This document shows, in pieces, positions 45,844-57,312 of a DNA stretch of 64,000 nucleotides. The notes below the pieces were generated by a model. The model saw only the letters and a list, made by a program, of their open reading frames with translations, was not told the origin of the DNA and did not search any database. Position 1 is the stretch's first letter; each line of letters begins with the position of its first letter. The stretch lies in NCBI GenBank assembly GCA_036320915.1, contig JAXBDG010000014.1, positions 806,001 through 870,000 of the forward strand, written 5' to 3'. Both the position numbers and the translations under genes were made by a program. Source of the stretch: Linnemannia elongata (taxonomy: Eukaryota; Mortierellomycota; Mortierellomycetes; Mortierellales; Mortierellaceae).

Positions 45844-48033
45844 ATGGCTGTGATTTTTTTTTCAGTTGGGCAGGCTCCTTCCTTTTCTTTCCCGTTGTTG
45901 GTAAAAAGCGCTGAGGAAGGTTTGTGTTGAAGGAAGTAAAGAGGGAAGAACAGAAAAAGGACGTGAGTGTGGGTGTGTGAGGTTGTGAATGGGCCTGGGT
46001 GAAGTGAAAGGGAGTATGGGGTGCAGGTGAGTGAGAGTTGGAATGAGCTGAGCAAAGCTAGAAGTTGTTGACGAGGGAGAGAAAAAAAAATGTAAGGGCG
46101 AAGTGTGTAAAAGGGCGAAGAAGAAAAGAGGCAGAGGGGAGAAAGAAGAAAGGGAAACAAGGAGGAGAGTCGAAGAGGGGCGGAGGAAGAGAGAAAGTGA
46201 GGAAAAGAGAAAGAGAGACAGAGACACAGAAGGAGGGGGGGGAAGGAAAGGTAAAGAACAGAAAGGGTCAAGACAGCCAGACAGACAGATACTAAAGAGC
46301 GACAGGAAGAAATGAAGAAACAAAGAAAGGTGCCAGCGAGTAGTGTGCGTCCAATCAATCAATCAATGCAAACGAGCGTCGCCAATGGAGTGAGCAAGGA
46401 GGAAACATGACACGAAAAAAGAAGAAAAAAAGAAAATAACAACGGAGCGAGGCGTATATGCCAAAAGGCAGCCACACGCACCCTTTTCTTGTGGGAATGA
46501 CGATAACATTATCCCTTCCATCCCCCAGCCCTTCCTTCCTTTCGCTTTCCTCTCCATTTTCTACGCCGTTATTTTCTCTCTTCGTTATTTCTCAACACCG
46601 ACAGAAGAGTCCCAGGAAGAAAATAAAATCCAGCGTCCGCATCTTGTCATCTTGTCAATAAAGTTCGCACAAGATCCCCTCGTCCCTTCCAATCTACCTC
46701 GTACGTACACTGCATCTCATCGTGGAAGCACCAAAATAACCCTATTCCATTCCCTCATCTCTGTACTTTCTCCCGATCCGCCGATTCAATTCAAATTCAA
46801 TCGATCTTTTTAACCTGTTAACAAGACACTGCATTCGACATGTTGATGCCGATGCCCAATCCTTCTTGTGCACACGCAAGCATGTCCGGCAAATAGCCCA
46901 GCATACCTCACACACATACCAACTCACCCTCCTCCCCTCCTCCTTCTCCCTCTCCCTGCTCCTAATCACGCACAAATACGCACATGTCTTGTGAGCTGAC
47001 TCTGTTTTGCCAGTGGCCGTGCCCCTCCCTCCCGCCAATGCAGATCCAATTTCAAAAAAAAAAAAAAAAAAACAAAGTTGAGAGCTACAATTGTGTCCTG
47101 AGGATTCGCCCTGTCCCTCTCCTCAAATTCTGGCGATTCAGCGACATCAAAAGTCAATTTTCATTTTCACGCCCATAACGCGAAAGAAGAGAAAAAACCA
47201 CCACAACCACCACCATTCGAAACCATGCATTCAAACATTGGCTGGATGGCTCGCTAGTTGGCTGGCTGCGGACTTTTCGTTCTAAGCGTCCGTCTCCTTC
47301 CCTTGCTTTGCTTACGCTCAATTTTCAACCTCATGCTCAACTCCTCACCGCGCTCCGTAATTTGAACCGCGCCCCGCGCGCTCGATAAAAAAACACGCAC
47401 CATTTCACACTTTTACGCATGATCCCAGACGGGGTCCCCGCATCGTTTTAACTGTTCTTTCACTTTTTTTTTTTTTTGGTTTCTTATGCTTGCTTGCCTA
47501 TCTTTCTTCATTTTCTTACCCTCCCTTAATTTTCTTTGTTTTGTTTATGTATTCGCACTGCAGGGGTCATATTTTTTTTTCTTTAGTGCATTTTGTTGAC
47601 ACCACCTTCGTCTTCAGAACCCTCGGAGAAAGCAGTTAGCGAGCAAAGGAGGCAGATCCTGTGTCCTTTCTCCTTCCATGTCGTTATCAACAATGCGGAC
47701 TGTTCTATTAGCCCCTTTCACTGCACTTTTCTTTTTTGTTCACTCTATGCAGCATGCGTGCATGAGAGCAAATTATCACATTGAGGGTGATCTCCCCTTC
47801 CCGTTGGCCAATCCCTCCCCTAGCAAAAAAAAAGCCAACGAATTGATTGCAATAAAACCCCTTTCAACAAAGCACACTCGCCCAATGCATGCTTCAAAAA
47901 TAAAAGGAGTTATGGTACATTTGGGCTTTTGGGGTCATAACATAAAATACAAGGTTGTCAAAGAATAATAGTACGAAGAAGAGAGCTAAACGTAAAAAAA
48001 ATAGGGAAAAAAATGAGATGAAAGGGTTGTTTT
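45844..48033. other. Gene-poor region upstream of the histidine kinase gene
   Basis: 2.2 kb between the kinase start codon and the stop of the PH-domain gene, both on the minus strand. From 45930 to 46440 the plus strand is strongly purine-rich (GA/GAG tracts), i.e. a long pyrimidine-rich leader/promoter on the kinase coding strand. From 46660 to 47960 composition is mixed with short homopolymers (A18 near 47056, T14 near 47465) and no open frame with protein-like features. Direct short repeats include tggctggatggctcgctagttggctgg-like sequence near 47240-47265. Confidence 0.5.
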
Positions 48034-51000
48034 TTAGCCAATACTCTTGCGAAACTTGACAAAGACCCCTGTAACAACCGCTCGACTTGCACCAAGAACA
48101 GTGTGATGCTTCTTGTTTCCCAACGACGAAATCCCTTCACCTCCTACACCTCCAGCACCTCCACTTCCACTTCCGCTTCCTCCTCCTTCCCCTCCTCCGT
48201 TTCTCAGCCCGTGCTCCAGCACCGGCTGTCCCGTCGGATCCAATGGATGAGTCATCGTCGTCGACAACGATGGAGGCGGGCTTAAATACATATCCCCACG
48301 TTGACTTTCCCCAACTCCAAGACTAAGACCAAGTCCAAGACCGTGTCGAGACGGGACTGAGGACGACAGTGATGTTGTTGCCGCGTTTGGAGCGTCTTGC
48401 TTTTGCTGCTGCTGCTGTTGGTGGCGACTGTCCACAAAGGTAGGTGTCCGAAGGGAGCCATCAGGGTTCACCAATTCACTCAACGATAATCCAAGATCGT
48501 AGCCAATCTCGGCCAGCTGAAGCATTCCATCGCCACCGTTGTTGCCATAAACACCGTTCTTGTTCCTATTATGGCTGCTCTTGCTTTTGTCATTGAAGCT
48601 GTCGCTGTTGGTCCTGTTGTGGTTGCGTCCACCGAAGTGTTTACCCTCGGCAGCCTTGACAGTCAAAAACTCGGGTCCGTGTAAAGAATACAGACTACTG
48701 CGATTGGTAAGGTCTTTAGGGGGTACCTCTCCGATCGGTCGTGCAGGCAATGGAGGCGGTCGATCCGCTGCTGCCAACGAGTTGTACCCACCGTCCTGGA
48801 AGTGAGAGGACGCAACCCTTTTAGCCGCATCCTCAATCTCACGAAGCACTCCTCCTTCTCCTCCTCCTCCACCAGGTCCAGGTCCAGGTCTAGCTCCATC
48901 TCGTTGATTCCCAGTTGACATGGCCACCATCTGCTGAGGCTTACTCGTCAAAGATGATGAAGACGACGACGAGGACGACGTAGAAGAAGGTGGTGAAAGT
49001 GTGGTAGCGACGGCGGCCGAAATCGCAGTGATGAATCCTGTCTTGCAGTTCGAGTTTGGGGGTATGCTCCGAGTCGACCCCGGGACCTTGCCTCGATGTG
49101 GCGAGTGACGTTGGGCAGCCCCAGATCCAGACCCAGACCCAGATCCAGATGACGACGGAGGCGACAAACTGTTCTCGTTGGCCACCATATATTGATGGTC
49201 CTTGTCCACGCAGTACGTCTTTCCTTTGGAATCGGGCCTGCTCGTTGTTACTCCGATGTTGGTGTTGTTACCATTACTGCTACTGGAAAGTTCGTCCGTG
49301 CTGTATTCAGTGGTATGTGCCATGGCTGCAGAAGTTGTGTAGTGTCCTCCTCCTGTTACAATTGACCCTGAGCGTCCTCTGCCTCGTTCGTCGGAAGGAT
49401 GTCTAATGCAGTACAAAGACGTCGTGTGGTCGTGCTCTCCAGCAGCATATTGTTGTTGTTGATCGCTTGGGTAGACTTGAAAGCCTACGGGGTCGGGTTT
49501 AACCTGATTAAGCGCCTTGGACAATTCGTCCGCAGATCGTTGTTGATTCAATCGTGGTCTAGGGCGGAAGAGGCTGGTCCCTGAACCTACAGAGAGTGAC
49601 AGAACGTTGGTAGCGGACAGTCCTCGTTTGGATTGAGCTCCTGAGGACGACCCACCTCCTGCCGATACTTTGTTCGAGTTCGAAGATGTCGGTGGAGAGT
49701 GACCGACGGCCTCGACAACATGTACTTGCTTGTTGACGTGCTGGCCTGAACCTGGTGGAAGAGAAGTTGCGGCGTGAAAAGAAACTCCTGATGCCGAAGA
49801 CGCAGCACGGTGAGTCGCTACTCCCTTCTACAATGTAAGAAAAGATCACCGAAACATCAGAACTTTGCATTAATTGCACCTGCAGACAATACAAATTAAA
49901 TGCAGCACACAAAATTCGCGTAGTTTATTTCCCACGAACCTTGTTCTTGTCCCTGTCCCCACCCCCTGAGAGATTCATCCACCGCGTCAAACTCACGCTC
50001 GTCGCCCGGATCTGCGCAACAGGGCCGTTAGTTGATACAGGCGTCGCTGTTGGTCCCACCACCGTGACGCTACCGCCACCGACTGAAAACGGGGCGGCTG
50101 TTGTAGGTAGTCCAGAATCATGGCGAGTCATATCAGGCGTTGGACTTCGTACAGCATCAACAGCTGCCATAGATGCTGCTAGGTGGGCCTCCTCAACCAA
50201 CGACGCCTTGGCACTCAAAAATATGTTAGCTTTCTCTGACAGCTGGATTTCAGGGGGGAGGTTGTACGACGGGATAAGTGTATCGTCTGGGGGCAACGCC
50301 GAGTTGTGTTCTTGAATTGGTTCATCTGGGAGAGGAGAATTACACGTATCATTGTTAGTCGCTCTTCACTGGCAGTTCAAGAACTGAGTAGTAAAATATT
50401 ACATTGCTGCAAACGAGAAGTTGAATTACCTAAAAACTTTTCAAGCGCCCATTGAAGAAACTTCCAGCCTTCCTCGGTTTCTGTGTAGCCCTTGAGAGTG
50501 ATCATGGGCTGTTGGTCGGCATCAATGTCGTCGTTGTCTCTGCTCAACTCTAAGAATGGACAGGTCGCTCGGATAGCCTCTGAAGTAGGTCGTGATGGCT
50601 CCAAGTTCACTGGTTCTTGAAGGGGCTGGTGAGGTTGGTTCTGATCCATCGATCGCGTCCATCGCTCATCCACACTCTGCTGTCCCTGCTGGAGGTCGAT
50701 TTGTTGCTGAAGTAACTTGGACTGTTCCAAAGTCGCCGCTGAGTCTGGGATCGATGCTTGCTTAGCTGCCATGACTTCCGACAGGGTCATCTTAGGCCGT
50801 GCACCAGAACCATTGGGGGACGATCCTACAGAGCGCGATCCGAGAGCCTCGCCGTCGTAACCAGCATGTCCAACACCAACAAGAGCATCGGATCCAGAAT
50901 GAGATCGAGTCAAACGCGCCGCCTTTTGTAGCCCTTGTGCGAGAGTGAGAACGTTGCTGCTTGACGAAGTGGACGATGAGGGTGACTCTGGGTCTGGTGA

Positions 51001-54000
51001 GCTCGCTGAAGCTGGGCTTTGTACCATCTGTCCATCACCGTCTTTACTCTGAAGCCAAGACGAAGAGTTTGGAGGTGGCACTGTCGTGATACCAGTAAGG
51101 GTCGACTTGAGGGACGCACTCGACGCCTTGTGAGATATGGACCAATATGATGATGATCCAGGCGCGGTTGACGGATGCAGTAGGCTTCCATCCTTATCGA
51201 CGAATGGCACTATTGTAGGCCAGGTCGCATTCTTGCCTTTGGAGATCGACCCTGAATGAGACTGGGATTTGACATTGGGCAATGGCGGTTTGGCAGACGT
51301 CGTCAAGGTCGAAAGAGAGGACGAGAGTCGATGGCGTACCTTACTGGCTACTTTGGCTGCTCCGTTGGAAGCAGAGGCAACTGCTGGAACGTGTTCCAAG
51401 ATGACAGTAGGTGGTGAGGCAGTTGGCGATGGATTCTCAGGAACCATACTGATGAGGACCTCTTTCAGCGCTGATGGTGAAACCTTGATGCAAAAGAAAT
51501 AGAGGCGCAACTTGTTGGACATAGAAGCTTGGATAAGGTCCGTGCTTTTCTTGACCGATTCCGCGGAGGTGGGTGGCGCCATTTCTGCGCCATCTGGTGA
51601 GTTTTCAGTATGCCGGTGGACGGGTGACTCTGTGTGTCTCTGAGGTGGCACTAGCTGTATACCATAGCTGGATCGAGATGAACCCTTGATATCCGCCTTA
51701 ACGTCCTGCTCGTGTCCCAAATCGTTCTGCTTCTTGACCTCGACCCACTGAAAGTGGCCTTGATCGTTGATCGCAGCAAAGCACTTGACATATCGACCAG
51801 AGGCCTTGTTGGAGGTGCTAGCTTGTGACACTGGGGATCCCTTCGTAGATGCATCTGGCGAGTCAGCGTTGTTGGCAAGTTGACGGTCGCCTAAATCCGT
51901 CTCCTGTGCATCCTTGTGTTGAGGAATGTAGAGCCAAACATATCCAGAGTAGACTGGTGCTGTAGACGATCGTGCGCTAGACGTAGCCAGGAGGACTTGG
52001 CTGGCATTGTCGAGGTATTCAGTTCCAAGCACTGGGCGTCTCTTTCGGCCAGGAGGCGAATCAAGCCTGAGAGGTGCCTCCGATACATTCGACACGTCCA
52101 CAGGTACCATGGCTTTGGTGTCAATCTCTGGTGCCGATACTATAATTGTAAATAATTATCGACATAGTTAGTTTTAATTCAAACTAGAAACTTGCTTATC
52201 ACAAATATCACAAAGGGCTACTAAGTACCTTTGGAGGGATGTTTGGTGTGGCCGCGCTGTTGTTGTGGGTTCATCAGCCGATGACGATTGGGCTCGGTGA
52301 TAGCTCTGCGGCGGATATCTTCTTTGGCGTTGATGTTGAGCGGGTGATGATGAAGCAAATTCAGGTCCTTGTTTTCGAGCGTTGGACCACCTTTGAGGTG
52401 GTTGGCATGACCGAGGTTGCGGGAGTGGTTATGGCTTCCATTAGAATTGTTATTGTTGGCCTGGTGACTCTGCAGATTTGAGATGGCTGCGGCTGCGTTT
52501 GAGATCAAAACTGGGTTGATGGACGGTACCGTGGACGCGTCATTGGAGAAGGCTGTGCTGGTAGTCTGGACCCTCCGGCGTTCGGGAGAGAAGCCCGTGA
52601 GAGTATTAGGGAGCGAGCCTATGTCGGATCCTGCAATCATTGGTGATCCTGGTCCTACGTGAAATATAGGAGAAGCCAACGGAGCCATGTTGCTGTTGAG
52701 CGAGTTGAAGATCCTGATCCAATGGTTTATGTCCTGCGGTGAAAATCACGAAAGAGCAGTGAACCAAGACAATTAGTAAAATGGTACAGAACATGTGGTG
52801 AATGAAAAATGCAATAGGTAGATTACAGTCAAACTTACATGCTCACTTGAGCCTCGGAAACACAGTTTTGGAACCATAGGGTCAGGAGAAATGTCGAGTG
52901 AGATCATGGTTGTGGACATGGCTGAAGCGGAAGGCGTGAATTTGAACATTTGTCGAGAACTGTGCGGTAGTGACCTTGTAACAAGATGTAGTGGCGTTGG
53001 AAGGTCGATGGTCTTCTTGTTCACGTCCTATGCACAGCAGTTTAAATAACAAGCTTCGTTAATAATTTTTCTACTAGGTTGGTGGCATCAGCACATGAAA
53101 ACCGAAGGCTAAGATATACCTTTCGTTTGTGATAGATGAGTAATCTAGATCCTTGCATGACAACCCACCGCTCCTTCCATACTCCAGTGGATTCCTTGCC
53201 GTTATTGTTGGAAAACATGCTGATGGGCCTGTTCTTCTTTGATAGCTTGAACAAGATACCTTCCGCGTAATGGTCGTAATAACTCAGGTTGCTCCCTGGA
53301 GGGGGTAGTTGGATGTAGTGGTCGCGCCGTTGGAGCTCAAGTACGTCCTGAGGTTGCAAGTGATACGAGTTTATAAGCCGTGAATCATCCAGCCAGTGTC
53401 CCTGTCGAAGAAGAGTGCAGTAAAAATGAAGGTTTTTTAGTATCACCTGTTCACACCTGCGCTTCAGGCACAAACTGTCAATAGAGCAAATCGCCGGTAA
53501 AACAACAAAAACTTACAGCAGCAACCCAAAAGAGCCCAAAGGAAGCTTTCCATGCCTCGCAGTCCTTTTGGACAGACTCGCTCGGATAATCTTGACCTTC
53601 TGCGCAGCAGTCAATCAAGACATCGCCAAGGTCATTGACGTCGGTTTTGCCATTATGGCTGTTGTGCCGTTCACGCCAATGACTCCATCCAGGAATCCGG
53701 CTCTGGCCTCCTTCCCGATTGTGCCGCTCTGGTGGGCTCGTGCTGTGGTCGTCTTGGCTCATTGATGGGTTTGACAATAGTCGCCGCAGATGTTGTGTTT
53801 TGATGGGGTCTGATTGACCGTCCTGGTGGCTCGTGCTGCTCTGTGCGTGTACAGTTATCGGTCTGGTGTAGTTGATCCGCGCCGCATTGTCGCCAAACCC
53901 GTTGATGCTGTCGGCAAATAAGTCCAAGCGGGTGATGATGGCCTCCGCCCTCAGTTGGATATCCTCCTCATCAAGCGAGCCATGAGACCGATTGTCCGAC

Positions 54001-55145
54001 CCATTGCTGTTGTTGCTGTTGTGGGAGTGAGACGACTGGGTCATGGACCGGTCCGAGTGCGAGGCTGCAATAGAGTTGTAGGGGACAGACTTGTTGTTTC
54101 CTTTTGAGCGATGGGTTGAAATCTTGCTAGGGTCCCGATCCCGGTTGTTGGTGCTTTCGATCAATACTGGCTCTGCTGTCTGTCCCAAGCGCGCCTCGAG
54201 TTTATGTATCACCGACACCTCGTCGTCGACCTGGAGCGTCTCTGCAACTGAGGATGGAGCAGAGGGCGGTGACATGGTGCGCTGGCATCTCGCCAAGATC
54301 AGGTCGCGCGCGCTTTGTACTGGAATGTTTCGAGGAATCTCCAAACGCACCCACTGATCCTTTGCAACATCCCTTACGTTGACAAATATCGTTGCAGCGC
54401 CGTCCTTTGAGTCGTGGCCGGCCAGGAGATGATGCACGAGTCGCCCATTGTGATCAATGTTGGCCATACCTCCTAGAGAGGTTTTAAAGCGTCGCGTATG
54501 GGGTTGCGGTGAAGGATAGGACAGTGATTGTGTTCCTGCAGAGAGACTTTTGGTATATGATCGTGTGTATGGTGTAGCATTAGGTGTGGCTGTTGATACT
54601 GATGTTGAAGGAGGTAGGGCAGCTGTATCGACTGACAGGATAGGAAGGTCTTTGGAGGGCGTTGAACTAGGGTGTGCAGAGGCTGGTTGAGAGTCCAGCC
54701 TCTGAGGACGATCATTGTATGACGCGAATGTTGCTGAAGAAGGGAGGCGAGGGATTTGAGGTGATGAGAATGTAGAAGTGACGGGACTGGAGGGCGATAT
54801 CGTATGTGAGGCACGGCCAGGGGCCGTAGAGTTGGGAGGAGAAGCAATCACTGTCGACGGCCCAGAGCTACCCATGCCACTCGAAGATGATTCAGAAAAC
54901 GTTCGATCCATCGTTAGTGGTGACGAACTCGTGCCACTGTTATAGGTTGACCGCGACCCGTTTTCTACCCGCAGGGACGATCCCAGGCTGGGCCCTGAGG
55001 AGTTGGGAGGATGCTGCTGTTGTTGACGGGGGTTATTGGGAGGTTTTGTCACACCAGAATGGCCCCTATTCAACTGCCGATGTAGTTGCAAGGTATTTTG
55101 CAACATTGTATCGACAGCGTGCAGATCGATATTATGAGCTGCCAT
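48034..55145 (-). CDS. Large PH-domain protein, possibly Skg3/Caf120-like
   Basis: Seven exons: 55145-53517, 53401-53120, 53027-52839, 52733-52229, 52139-50430, 50325-49940 and 49827-48034, giving 2,164 aa with all phases consistent. The start MAAHNIDLHAVDTMLQN has a good ACCATGG context. Residues 1-250 are disordered. A beta-rich segment around 270-330 (ATIFVNVRDVAKDQWVRLEI) may be a ubiquitin-like/RA fold. A block with WLDDSRLINSYHLQPQDVLE leads into a PH domain spread over exons 2-4 (VWKERWVVMQGSRLLIYHKR, then KKTIDLPTPLHLVTR, CFRGSSEHDINHWIRIFNSL). A second PH-like unit follows (YSGYVWLYIPQH, RYVKCFAAINDQGHFQWVEV, SNKLRLYFFCIKVSPSALKE, ETEEGWKFLQWALEKFL), interrupted by disordered loops. 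The C-terminal 700 residues are low-complexity. Tandem PH and PH-like units resemble yeast Skg3/Caf120 (cell-wall/bud-neck or CCR4-associated); this match is tentative. A membrane phosphoinositide adaptor role is plausible. The last intron uses a weak donor (GTTCGT). Confidence 0.75.
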
Positions 55146-56913
55146 GGTCGTGAAAGACGGTGAAAGGGCGTGAGGGTGGTGGTGAAGGAGGATGTCGAAC
55201 AAAGAGTTCGGAGGAAGATTGAAGCGAGGGGAGAGGAAAGAGGACGACCGATAGTAACGAGGAAAGATGCTAGAGGTATTCGTTCATGGGAGAGAGAGAG
55301 AGGGAGAGTAGGAGGTTCGATTGAGAGCGGGTTGTCGGACGTGAGGTTGAGCGACGAGGGTATTGCTTCCCTGCCAACAAAGGATGACAGCAAGGGCGAA
55401 GGGCAGAGAAAGAGTCGATCGCTGCTCGGCTATGGTGGGAGAGGTAGTACAAAAGCGCCGAGACGAGCAAAGCTGGGCAGAAAGAATGATGACAGCGGCA
55501 AAAGAGAGGAGAGGGCGTAACGAAAGGGACGTGGTGAAAAAGTGGAATTAAGAAAGGATAAGAGGGGAAAGAGGCGGGAGGGGGGCGACAAACAAGCGAG
55601 GAGAGTCAAGAGACGAAAGAGGGAAGGGAAAAAGGGAGGAAGGTAGGAAGGAAAGAAAGAAGGAAGGAAAAGAAGGATCGAAGTAAGAAAAAAAAAAATA
55701 AAGTGGAAAAGTCAGGGGTGCGCGAGATGATGAATGTCAAAGATGCCGCGAGGATATCGAGGCAGTGTACTCTCGACAGGGGATCGCCGGGGATGGTTCG
55801 CAGTCTAGGGAGACAAGGAAGGGGTGTGTGTGTGTTTGCGTGTATGAATGTGTAATATCTGTGTGTGTGTGTGTGTGGGTGGGTGGGGTGTTTTGGTGTG
55901 TAAGGTATTTATCAAGGCAAGGCAGGTATTTGTATTCTTTTTAGTTTTCCCGCGCAGAAAACACTTAAGAGAGGTTGTTATTGTGAGGATGGGTGAATAG
56001 AAGGATAGGGGAAGGGGATAAATGGTGGTGGATAGTCGACTGACTTCTCCTACTGTTGGCTCAAGGAAGGGGAAGGGGAGCGAAGAAGGAAGGAAAATAG
56101 GGAGATATGAAGTAGTTGTGAATAGTAAGCAGTAGTTGTAATAAAGGTGGTGGTTGATTAAGAAGAAGAAAGGAGTGGTAAAGGAGCAAACTGGAAGAAA
56201 AGGTAGGACGAGAAGGGGAAGGGGCAATGGTATATACAATATAAAGGGATGTCTATGGCATGTAGTAGGCAGAGAGATATTTGTTGGATGAGTGTATGTA
56301 GCTTAGAACATAGAGTTGAAGGCACGAGAGGGGGGGGGAGAGTGATGATGGAATCGCACTTTTGAGAAGAGGGAATGTCGAACAACGGTAAAAGAAGAGT
56401 GGAGTATGTAGGATGGCGATTAGTGAAAAGGAGAGGATGTTCGATTAGGGATGGTTGAGAGGGAAAGAGAAAGAGAGAATGAGTGATTAAGAAAGGAAGA
56501 AAGAAAGAAGAAAGGAAGGATGGGGAACACAGGGTCAGAAGGGGGCCATGGGGGAGAGATAGAGAAGGGGCCATGGTCAAGGGTAGAAAAACGAAGGGAT
56601 GTTGTTGTTGGTGCACAGTAAGTACTTCATACAGTAGGAGCAACGACTCGAAAGAAGGAAGGAACATGAATAACAAAAAGTGGACGTGTTGGATGGGTCA
56701 ATTGGCCATAGCCCTGGGTGCATTATTACATTGAAATCGAGCCATGGTAGAAACGCACGCATATCGATTCGAATAAGGCATTGTGCGATTGAATACAATT
56801 TTATTCAATGTTGCTTTGCTAGCGTATTGTTTGTGGACGAGATTAGGGCGCTAGTGCGAGATGAACCGATGGGCCATGGTAATGAGGATAAATGGGAAGA
56901 CAAAGAACAAGAA

Positions 56914-56929
56914 GGGGGGGGGGGGGGGG
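56914..56929 (+). repeat. Poly-G tract (16 nt)
   Basis: An uninterrupted G run flanked by GGGAAGGG-type sequence on the plus strand. It is the longest G homopolymer in the window and a potential quadruplex former. Confidence 0.85.
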
Positions 56930-57239
56930 AAGGGAAAAAAAAGGAAGGGGGGAGAGGGAGAGAGACAAAGAAGAGAGGGGCATAGACGATTGATTTGAAT
57001 TGAATGGGAAAGTGGATTGGGATGATATGGATGGGATACGTAGAGAGGAGGAGGACAATGATAAAAACAAGCAACTAATATTCAAAAACGATGCGTGTGC
57101 GCGCACTTTGCAGGCATTGCACTTTTATTCAAACAAGACATGGGTCACCCCTCCTTTCCTTACTTCCCCCCTCATTGCTCCTTCTTCTTTTTTCTCTTCT
57201 CTCTCTGATGCGAGGCGAAATGGTCCATGCTCACTCTCT

Positions 57240-57243
<4 letters not shown>

Positions 57244-57305
<62 letters not shown>
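57244..57305. repeat. (CT)n microsatellite, about 31 units
   Basis: A nearly perfect dinucleotide array within a C/T-rich stretch (about 57150-57312). Length is likely polymorphic. It marks a switch from purine-rich to pyrimidine-rich on the plus strand. Confidence 0.95.

Positions 57306-57312
<7 letters not shown>

Noticed and set aside
45519..46362. Hydrophobic frames upstream of the histidine kinase
   Set aside because: They translate the pyrimidine-rich leader; signal-peptide-like look is due to Phe/Leu/Ser from C/T-rich DNA.
56158..57106. Minus-strand frames rich in Leu, Pro, Ser and Phe
   Set aside because: They are translations of C/T-rich simple sequence; no start context, no conserved motif.
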